From positions 1-19,189 of the forward strand of contig JAFGGF010000195.1 of assembly GCA_016930735.1 (NCBI GenBank): a DNA stretch of 19,189 bases. The letters run 5' to 3'. Made by a program: the position numbers and the translations under genes. Under the pieces are notes generated by a model that searched no databases, was not told the origin of the DNA, and saw only the letters and a list, made by a program, of their open reading frames with translations. Positions 7,352 to 14,400 of the stretch are shown piece after piece (position 1 is the first letter of the stretch; the number at the start of each line of letters is the position of its first letter). The DNA comes from Prolixibacteraceae bacterium. GTDB lineage: Bacteria; Bacteroidota; Bacteroidia; Bacteroidales; Prolixibacteraceae.

Positions 7352-8398
7352 ATGGCAAAAATTAATTTTGGGGGCGTTGAAGAAAATGTAGTCCTCCGCG
7401 AAGAGTTCCCTGTTGAAAAAGCACGGGAAGTTTTAAAAGACGAAACAATTGCAATAATTGGTTATGGTGTTCAGGGCCCGGCTCAGGCTTTGAATATGAA
7501 AGACCAGGGATTTAATGTCATTATAGGGCAGGCTCCTGAATTTAAAGACGATTGGGACAAAGCAGTAGGTGACGGATTTGTACCGGGTGAAACCCTGTTT
7601 ACTGTTGAAGAAGCTGCAGAAAAAGGAACCATCATCCAATACCTGGTTTCTGATGCGGCACAGCGTATAATATGGCCGAAATTAAAACCTTGTTTAAAAG
7701 AAGGCGATGCACTTTATTTCTCGCATGGATTTTCAATTACCTATAAAGAGCAAACGGGTGTTATCCCTCCTGAAAATATCGATGTAATTCTGTGTGCACC
7801 AAAAGGATCAGGCGCCAGTGTAAGGACAAATTTCCTTGCAGGGAATGGAATCAATTCCAGTTATGCCGTATTCCAGGATTATACAGGAAGAGCTGAAGAA
7901 AGGACTATAGCACTTGGCATTGCAATTGGTTCAGGATATTTATTTCCAACAACTTTTGAAAAAGAAGTTTATTCCGACCTTACCGGTGAACGTGGTGTGT
8001 TGATGGGTGCGCTTGCCGGAATTATTGAAGCCCAGTACAGTGTACTTCGTGAAAAAGGGCATGATCCATCGGAAGCATTCAACGAAACAGTAGAAGAATT
8101 GACTCAGAGCCTTATCCGACTGGTTGATCAGAACGGAATGGACTGGATGTACTCAAACTGCAGTGCAACAGCACAGCGTGGAGCCCTAGACTGGCGTCAT
8201 AAATTCCGTGAAGCTACACTTCCGGTTTTCAACGACCTTTACGAAAGTGTTAAAAACGGAACAGAAACCAAACGGGTTATCGATTCGTTGAGCAGCCCCG
8301 ATTACAAAGTCAGCCTGGGAGCTGAACTGAAGGAAATGCGTGAATCGGAACTTTGGCAGGCTGGTGCTGCTGTGCGCAATCTGAGACCAGGAAAATAA
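7352..8398 (+). CDS. ilvC: Ketol-acid reductoisomerase (class I)
   Basis: KARI isomerises and reduces acetolactate and acetohydroxybutyrate to the dihydroxy acids used by IlvD. The Rossmann motif is IAIIGYGVQGPAQALNMKDQG (about 33-53). The metal and substrate site contains YSDLTGERGVLMG (Asp and Glu ligands), and the C-terminal knotted domain has EAFNETVEELTQSL and the MDWMYSNCSATAQRGALDW block. The 348-residue length and the MAKINFGGVEENVVLREEFP start match the Bacteroides-type enzyme. The beta2-alphaB cofactor loop after VIIGQ reads APEFKDDW (61-68). It lacks the Arg/Lys and Ser residues that usually hold the NADPH 2'-phosphate and has acidic residues instead, so cofactor preference may differ. 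It is the last gene of the operon, with a strong terminator 25 bp after its stop. Confidence 0.97.
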   Translation: MAKINFGGVEENVVLREEFPVEKAREVLKDETIAIIGYGVQGPAQALNMKDQGFNVIIGQAPEFKDDWDKAVGDGFVPGETLFTVEEAAEKGTIIQYLVSDAAQRIIWPKLKPCLKEGDALYFSHGFSITYKEQTGVIPPENIDVILCAPKGSGASVRTNFLAGNGINSSYAVFQDYTGRAEERTIALGIAIGSGYLFPTTFEKEVYSDLTGERGVLMGALAGIIEAQYSVLREKGHDPSEAFNETVEELTQSLIRLVDQNGMDWMYSNCSATAQRGALDWRHKFREATLPVFNDLYESVKNGTETKRVIDSLSSPDYKVSLGAELKEMRESELWQAGAAVRNLRPGK

Positions 8399-8422
8399 AA
8401 CGATTGCTACAGACTTAAATAT

Positions 8423-8456
8423 AAAACCTGCCGGGAAGTAGCCGGCAGGTTTTTTT
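8423..8456 (+). terminator. Rho-independent terminator of the ilv operon
   Basis: ACCTGCCGG (8426-8434) pairs perfectly with CCGGCAGGT (8442-8450) around a 7-base loop. Flanking AAA and TTT extend the stem to 12 bp, and a run of T residues follows to 8456. It is a strong end point just after ilvC. Confidence 0.93.
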
Positions 8457-8521
8457 GACTAAATGGAAGCTATCAGTCGGCTGACGGATGGCATCCTTAA
8501 TTGAAACGCCAAATCAAAACC

Positions 8522-9361
8522 ATGAAAATCACTAATCAGATCCATTTAATAAAGTACCCTTTTTTTATTTCGGTTGCACCGGGAAAACAAATTGAACGGT
8601 TTGTTAATGTGTTTGCTTTATTGGGTGAAAAAATCCACCTGATCGACACCGGTGTAGCTGATTCTTTTCCGGTTATCGAAAAATATTTAAAAGATCAGAG
8701 ACGTGAAATTAAAGATATTGCTTCAATCCTGCTAACCCACTCCCACCCCGACCATATTGGTTCTGCTAAAAAAATTAAAGAAATTACAGCATGTAAAGTT
8801 TATGCGCATCCTGCAGAAAAACACTGGATTGAAAATACTGAATTACAATTTTCTCAACGTCCGGTTCCCGGATTCCAGAAGCTGGTTGGAGGTTCTGTAA
8901 AAGTTGATTTCGAACTTTATGATAATTCCTTAATTCACCTTGAAGATGATTTAACACTTAGATGTTTTCACACACCCGGGCACTCAGCAGGTTCAGTTTG
9001 TTTTTTTTCTGAAAATGAAAAAATACTGATTTCAGGAGATGCCATTCTGCTTCCGGGTGAAATCCCGATTTTCGAAAATGTGGAAGATTACCTGAACTCA
9101 ATCAATAAAATCAGAAACCTAAAACCAAAATTGATTTTATCGGCGTGGGATGAACCACGAAAGGAAAATGAAATTGAAGAACTATTGAAGAAAAGTGAAT
9201 CTTACATCCTTCATATTCAAAAAACAGTAAAAAAAGTTGTTGAGAAGGGTACAAATATAAATTCGATGGAATTTTGTAAGCAAGTTGTTTCTGAACTGGA
9301 ATTGCCTGAAATTTTGGCAAATCCACTGTTGTTAAAATCTTTTCAGGCTTGTTTACTCTAA
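8522..9361 (+). CDS. Metallo-beta-lactamase-fold hydrolase
   Basis: This is a cytoplasmic zinc (or other divalent metal) hydrolase of the MBL superfamily. The core motif HSHPDH occupies residues 73-78 (HxHxDH), followed by HTPGHSAGS with His150 and SGDAI with Asp173. These are the standard metal ligands of glyoxalase II-like members. The C-terminal ~80 residues form a helical tail without a motif I know, so the substrate (thioester, lactone or other) is open. I chose ATG 8522 (279 aa); the frame stays open to a TTG at 8501, which would add 7 residues. It follows the ilv terminator and has no clear partner. Its last 9 bases overlap the convergent end of the gene at 9353. Confidence 0.87.
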   Translation: MKITNQIHLIKYPFFISVAPGKQIERFVNVFALLGEKIHLIDTGVADSFPVIEKYLKDQRREIKDIASILLTHSHPDHIGSAKKIKEITACKVYAHPAEKHWIENTELQFSQRPVPGFQKLVGGSVKVDFELYDNSLIHLEDDLTLRCFHTPGHSAGSVCFFSENEKILISGDAILLPGEIPIFENVEDYLNSINKIRNLKPKLILSAWDEPRKENEIEELLKKSESYILHIQKTVKKVVEKGTNINSMEFCKQVVSELELPEILANPLLLKSFQACLL

Positions 9362-9688
9362 CCTGTTTTTCCTCTTAAATGTAAATCTGATCAGGTTATC
9401 AAACTGTGTAGTGATAATCAAAACAATCAGAACTTCTACAGCCAGTAAAATAAGGTTTGAGTCCTCTCCAAAATAGTCGAACTTAATATTTTCAATAAAG
9501 TTAGTTGCAATCAAACCTAATGTCAGGCCAATCAAAAAGAAAAACCATGCCAAACGAATATTTTTTGATACTGACTTTTTATTAACTTTTGCTTCGTTAA
9601 CATTTTCCATCACCTTATCCTCAAAATCGGGAAATTCAATTTTCAATTCTGAATACTCCATCAACTTTTTAAATTCTTTTTCTTCCAT
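9353..9688 (-). CDS. Small two-TM protein, probable anti-sigma or accessory protein
   Basis: This 111-residue protein is the last gene of the ECF sigma cluster, starting 4 bp after the sigma factor stop. The N-terminal ~42 residues are charged and cytoplasmic-looking (MEEKEFKKLMEYSELKIEFP). Two hydrophobic helices follow (about 45-64, LAWFFFLIGLTLGLIATNFI, and about 78-95), with a short basic tail. Tight coupling to an ECF gene plus a soluble N-terminus and membrane helices suggests an anti-sigma role, but no zinc-binding HxxxCxxC motif is present. It could instead be an accessory membrane protein. Its 3' end overlaps the convergent MBL hydrolase gene by 9 bp. Confidence 0.75.
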   Translation of the reverse strand: MEEKEFKKLMEYSELKIEFPDFEDKVMENVNEAKVNKKSVSKNIRLAWFFFLIGLTLGLIATNFIENIKFDYFGEDSNLILLAVEVLIVLIITTQFDNLIRFTFKRKNRLE

Positions 9689-9692
9689 CAGT

Positions 9693-10250
9693 TCAGATTA
9701 AAAGTTTTGCTTCAGTTTTTAATAATCGGAATAAAGATTTTTGCATATTCAAACGCCCCCTGTGCATTAAAACTTTTACATTCGATTCAGACCAGCCGGT
9801 TATTTCACAAATTTCTTTAATACTGTTTTCATTCAGATAAAAAAGCCTCAATACCAAACTTTCGTTTGCAGGCAGGTGGTTTATCGATTTATTGATAAAA
9901 TACCTTCGTTCTTCTTCTTTAAATTCTTCAATAGCATTAAAAGTATCGATTGGCTCATTTTCATTTTCGGTTACAGCTTCAACCTGTACCTCTTTTCTTT
10001 TTCTGAAAACTTTAAATGACTCATTAATTACAATCCGGTAAAACCAGCTTGAAAATTTCGATTTGCCTTTAAATGAACCAAGGTTTTGAAATGCTTTAAC
10101 AAAAGATTCCTGAACCACATCGGCAGCCAGGAATTCATCTTTTAATACAGACATGGAAACCGAAAAAGCCATGTCTTTATATTTTTTAATAAAGTACCTG
10201 AATTCTTCGGTTTCGCCATTTAAAACCTTTTTAATATAAAGGTTATCCAT
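9693..10250 (-). CDS. ECF-type RNA polymerase sigma factor
   Basis: This 185-residue protein contains only sigma regions 2 and 4, the ECF layout. Region 2 (about 20-85) includes the core-binding helix around DEFLAADVVQESFVKAFQNL and the -10 recognition segment FKGKSKFSSWFYRIVINESF. Region 4 (about 125-180) has the turn HLPANESLVLRLFYLNENS and the -35 recognition helix TGWSESNVKVLMHRGRL. A long acidic linker (about 90-115) separates them. It would direct RNA polymerase to a small stress or envelope regulon. It sits in the middle of a three-gene unit with 3-4 bp gaps, and a possible self-recognised promoter lies upstream of the first gene. Confidence 0.93.
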   Translation of the reverse strand: MDNLYIKKVLNGETEEFRYFIKKYKDMAFSVSMSVLKDEFLAADVVQESFVKAFQNLGSFKGKSKFSSWFYRIVINESFKVFRKRKEVQVEAVTENENEPIDTFNAIEEFKEEERRYFINKSINHLPANESLVLRLFYLNENSIKEICEITGWSESNVKVLMHRGRLNMQKSLFRLLKTEAKLLI

Positions 10251-10253
10251 TAA

Positions 10254-10607
10254 CTATTTTTTTGGTTTATCCACAAAATAGGCAACCAGGACTGAAACAG
10301 AAGTAAAAAGGAAAATTATTCCTAAAACCCACACTTCTTCATTGTATTTTACCAATGATTTTAATAAAAGCTGGATAGCGAATAATGCTGAAATCCAACC
10401 CAAGGAAAATCCGGTTAAAATAATCCCCAGTTTTAGCCATGGAAAAACAAATTTTATTTCCCTTTTAGCATAAATCTCAGAAACATCTTTATCCCTTTCA
10501 ATCAATGCCATACGTTCTTTGTTTCTTGCTTTCAGATAAAAATACCATCCCAAAAAAACAGCTGCAAAAAAGCCTAACCAAACTAATGCTGCACTAAAAT
10601 TTCCCAT
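10254..10607 (-). CDS. Small membrane protein of the ECF sigma operon (DUF6249-like)
   Basis: This 117-residue inner-membrane protein has three predicted helices (about 5-25, 57-80 and 90-112). Between the first and second is a cytoplasmic basic loop containing KARNKERMALIERDKDVSEIYAKRE. The ERMALIE motif next to a first TM helix recalls the DUF6249 family often found next to ECF sigma factors in Bacteroidota (recall, unchecked). Its stop lies 3 bp before the sigma factor ATG, so translation is probably coupled. It may be part of signal sensing for the sigma factor or a target of it. No enzymatic motif is visible. Confidence 0.8.
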   Translation of the reverse strand: MGNFSAALVWLGFFAAVFLGWYFYLKARNKERMALIERDKDVSEIYAKREIKFVFPWLKLGIILTGFSLGWISALFAIQLLLKSLVKYNEEVWVLGIIFLFTSVSVLVAYFVDKPKK

Positions 10608-10633
10608 TTTATTATTTTTTATATTTCCCCTTT

Positions 10634-10660
10634 GATAGCCACAAATTAAAAAAGGTTACA
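10634..10660 (-). promoter_or_regulatory. Candidate ECF-type promoter, possible autoregulation
   Basis: On the minus strand TGTAACC (10660-10654) is followed after 15 bp by CTATC (10638-10634), about 27 bp before the ATG at 10607. An AAC-containing -35 with a short -10 is the usual form of ECF promoters, and the Bacteroidota housekeeping elements are absent. The match is suggestive only. Confidence 0.38.
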
Positions 10661-10672
10661 AAAAATATTTAG

Positions 10673-11095
10673 TTACACATATTTTTCAGACCAGCCAATA
10701 ATTGCTGCAGGTAAAATATGTGCAATATAAAGCAGGCATGCAGCAACCAATACATTTATTGGACTTTTATTGACCAAAGCAAATCCATAAACGATAGTAA
10801 TAATTAAAATGGTGAAAATGCTGTATGAATATTTCATGGCATTCAGGATCACCTGCACCTGCCGTTCATCCAGTGAGTTTTTATTGCTGTGTGCCATTTT
10901 CCATAAGCCCGTGTTAATAAAAACCCTGACAAAAGAAATAATGGTTATTATCAAAAATGTACCTCCCCCGGCAAAAAATAATACCGGAGTATCAATCATT
11001 TGCCCCAGATAGAAAAAGAATACAATTAAGATTATTGAAGTAATATTTACAACAATCCAAGTTTTACGTTCTGTTTTCGAAAGTTGTTGTTTCAT
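10673..11095 (-). CDS. Four-TM membrane protein paired with XRE regulator
   Basis: I start this gene at ATG 11095 (140 aa, MKQQLSKTERKTW). GGAGGG, a clear Shine-Dalgarno motif that is unusual in this phylum, lies 8 bp upstream, inside the last codons of the XRE gene. An in-frame ATG at 11137 would add 14 residues inside that gene and is less likely. Four hydrophobic helices are seen (about 13-31, 37-60, 88-108 and 113-133). A cytoplasmic loop between helices 2 and 3 carries the DERQ motif (76-79), which I associate with DUF2178-like proteins found beside small XRE regulators. The function is unknown; a membrane signal partner or stress-linked protein is possible. The two genes are separated by 1 bp. 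Confidence 0.8.
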   Translation of the reverse strand: MKQQLSKTERKTWIVVNITSIILIVFFFYLGQMIDTPVLFFAGGGTFLIITIISFVRVFINTGLWKMAHSNKNSLDERQVQVILNAMKYSYSIFTILIITIVYGFALVNKSPINVLVAACLLYIAHILPAAIIGWSEKYV

Positions 11096-11096
11096 T

Positions 11097-11360
11097 TTAC
11101 TGCCCTCCTGATTTTTGTTTAAGTTCTCTGATTTCATCTGAAAGTAATTTCATAGGTTGTGGCGAAAAGATAATTTCAATTGGCAATTTAAAATACTCAC
11201 TGATTTTAAATGCCAGATCGAGGCTTGGATTATATTCCTCCCTCTCAAGGTAACCGATGGTTTGAAAATTCACACCAATAATATCGGCCAATTCCTGCCG
11301 GGAAATATTCTTTTCCTTCCGTAAAACTGAAATCCTGTTATATAGTTTTCTTGAATTCAT
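11097..11360 (-). CDS. Small XRE-family HTH regulator
   Basis: This 87-residue DNA-binding protein is essentially a single Cro/CI-type domain (about 6-62). The segments KLYNRISVLRKEKNISRQELA, then DIIGVNFQTIGYLEREEYNPS and FKISEYFKLPIEIIF, show the five-helix XRE layout, with recognition helix VNFQTIGYLE. The C-terminal ~25 residues form a short charged tail. It resembles the YgzD/YozG type of stand-alone regulator that is typically encoded with a small membrane protein, as here. The stop TAA is 1 bp from the start of that downstream gene. An inverted repeat just upstream may be its own operator. Confidence 0.9.
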   Translation of the reverse strand: MNSRKLYNRISVLRKEKNISRQELADIIGVNFQTIGYLEREEYNPSLDLAFKISEYFKLPIEIIFSPQPMKLLSDEIRELKQKSGGQ

Positions 11361-11380
11361 TCAATATACTATTTTATCTT

Positions 11381-11404
11381 ATTTGTTGTAAATATATAAC
11401 AAAT
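11381..11404 (-). promoter_or_regulatory. Inverted repeat upstream of XRE gene, candidate operator
   Basis: ATTTGTT-N10-AACAAAT is a perfect 7-bp inverted repeat, 20-44 bp before the XRE start codon. On the minus strand one arm supplies a TTTG that could be the -33 element, with a TAAGATAA 18 bp downstream as a poor -7. Binding there would block transcription, consistent with self-repression, but this is inference. Confidence 0.4.
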
Positions 11405-11490
11405 TTTATATAAAAAACAACAATTGTCCTTAAAAAATCATTTTTTTCAGTAAAAAAACATATGGACTAATAACTGTAATGCCAATAAGT

Positions 11491-14400
11491 TTAGTATTGA
11501 TTTTCAGATTTGATATCTTGCCCGACAGAAAGTTTCTTTTTATAAACGCTGGGGACATCACCGAATTCATTTTTAAAACAGCGTGTAAAATATTTAACAT
11601 CGCGAAAACCGGTCAGGTCGGCAGCTTCGGCAACCCTGTAACCGGGTTCAGAGAGGTAGCGTGCTGCAATCCGAAGCCTGGTTTTCCGAAGGAATTCAAC
11701 CGGTGACAAACCTGTCAGACCTTTTATTTTATTATAAAAGCCTGTTCTGCCAAGAGCACATTCCTTTACGAGTTGTTCAACATTAAAATCAGGGTCCTGG
11801 CAATTTATTTCAATTAGCCTGATGGTATTTTCAAGAAACTCCTTGTCACGATTGGTTATTTTAATTTCGCTGCTGAGTGGTAACTGATCCTGGAATTTCC
11901 GGAATATCAGCATTCTTTGTTTCAACAGGTTCTGAATAACAGTAATAAGGTAATTGGCGTTAAAAGGTTTTAAAACGTAGGCTTCTGCCCCCGATTCAAT
12001 TCCCTCAATCTGATCGTGTAATGTTGATTTTGCGGTTAGCATAATAACCGGAATGTGGCTGACCGAAAAGTTTTCCTTCACTTTTTTTGTCATTGTAATC
12101 CCATCCATTTCCGGCATCATGATATCAGTTATAACCAAATCAGGATGGATTTTTTCAATCAGGTCCAAACCTTCCAACCCGTTATTGGCAGTAACAACGT
12201 TAAAGCATTTTTCAAGAATTCCGGCTACATAGTATTTAACCTCTGAATTGTCTTCCACAAATAATACCGTATAGGTTTTCTTTCCTGATTCATCGTGCAA
12301 CGAAGTGAATGTATCATTTAAAGTTAACTCATATTCAGTAGCATGGGTTTTTTGAATTTCTGCATTTTCTTCTTCCAGGCAGAGGTCATCTTTCGTAAAA
12401 TGATTTTTACCCGGTAATAATTTTACAGTAAATACACTTCCTTTCCCCGGCTCACTTTCCACTTCAATATCTCCCTTATGAAGTTTAACCAGTTCATAGG
12501 AATAGGCCAGCCCGATACCCGTTCCTGTAAAATCAATATTTTCTGAGGCAAGGGAAGTAAATCGTTGGAAAAGCAGGGGAATTTTATCCCTGGAAATGCC
12601 TTTCCCTTTATCAGCTATTTTAATTTCAATAAATCCATCACTCTTATTTTCAGCAACTTCAACTCTGATTGATTTCCCTTCAGGAGTAAATTTGAAGGCA
12701 TTTGAAAGCAGGTTAAATAATACCGAATCAAGTTTTTCACGGTCGAACCAGGCATCAATTTCAAAATATGTTTCGGGGTAGAAATATTTTATTTTTTTCT
12801 GGGATGCCAGTTTTTCAAAATTCATACAAATATCATGGACAAACTTTACAGTTTCTGTTTTTTCAACCGAAAGTTTCATTTTCTGATTTTGAATTTTACG
12901 AAAATCGAGTAACTGGTTAACAAGCCGCAACATCCTTTTTCCATTCCTGTTCATGATTTCAAGTGGATTCATTACGGAAGGAGGAAGGTTTTTTATTCTT
13001 TTAAGATCGTTAAGCGGCCCCATAATTAAGGTGAGTGGTGTCCTGATCTCATGTGAAATATTGGTAAAAAATTTCAGTTTAATATCATTAACACGGCGTT
13101 CAACCCTCAGGTCGGTTCGTAACCGGTTATATTTGGAAATAACCCGGCGGCTGGCCTCAAGAAGGAAAAGGAGCAATATAAAATACCCAATATATGCAAT
13201 TTTTGTAGCCCACCATGGTGGCAGGATGTTGATAATTACCTGCTTCTCATTTTTATTCCAGTCGCCATCCAGGTTTGTTGACTTAACCCTGAAAATATAT
13301 TTTCCCGGAGAAACATTTTTATAGGTTGCTACCCGGCTATTCCCTGAATAATTCCAGTCGGGTTCATAATTTACCAACTGATAAGCATATTGGATCTGAT
13401 CAGGAGCGGTTAAATTAAGCGCTGAAAATTCAAAGCTGAAACTATTTTGATTATAGTTCAGCCTGATATCTTTGGTAAAAAGTATTGATTTTTTTAAAGG
13501 AGATTTTTTACTGTTTGGTTCAAGTTCGGTATTTAATAACTGAAAATTGTTAAAAACCAGGTTTTGATAATTAAATCCCGGTTCTAATTTATCAACATCA
13601 ACAATAACAAATCCGAATGTGGCACCAAATGCAAGTTTGCCGTTTTTAAGCAGATAACATGAATTTTCGAGAAAACCCTGTGAATACAAACCATTGGATA
13701 TGGAATAGGATTCGAATCTTTCTTTTTCAGGATAAAAAACCGATAAACCACTTTCTGTACTGAACCATAAATGCTTGTTTTTATCTTCAAGTATGCCATA
13801 AACAATATCATTTGACAGTCCGTTGGTTTTTGAATACCGACTAAAATGAAAATTTCCTGAACTATCTTGTGTGAGTTTGTTAAGGCCGTTTCCAAATGTG
13901 GAAACCCAGATGTTTTTTTCCGAATCCTCAAATATTTTAATTATATCGTTATAACTGATTGACTGATTATTTTCCGGGTCGTTCAGAAAAACCTCAAAAT
14001 TGAAATCATTTTTTAACAGGTTTTCCTTTTTCAGAAGGTTTAAGCCAAAGACAGTCCCAATCCAGAGGTTTCCATAAGAATCACTAAAAATATTCCTGAC
14101 ATAATCATTTGACAGACAGGAATTTTCAGAATTTACATTCCGAAATGAAAACTCTCCTGCTTTGTCTTCCGTTGCAACAGTGATTCCTTCGCCATATGTC
14201 CCGATCCAGATATTCCCTTCAATATCATTTAACATTGAAAAAACATTATCGATAATCATCGATCCGTTAACTCCGGCATTACTGCTGTAATGAATAAATT
14301 TTATATCCTTAAAGTCGGAATACTTATATATTGGCTTTTCCGAAATAAAAATTCCTCCGGGCCTTGCACCCAGGCAAATCCTGTTTTTTTTGTCTTCAAT

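Noticed and set aside
11427..11460. AAAAAAT-C-ATTTTTT repeat as terminator of the HTCS gene
   Set aside because: It is a purely A/T stem with a one-base loop and cannot form a stable hairpin; most likely low-complexity sequence.
13031..13080. Possible split of the HTCS into separate kinase and regulator genes
   Set aside because: The frame is continuous with all HTCS domains in normal order; no frameshift or internal stop is present.
13584..13931. 115-codon leftward ORF inside the HTCS gene
   Set aside because: It lies in another frame of the strongly supported 1464-residue HTCS and lacks any domain. The same applies to the other short ORFs inside 11491-15885.
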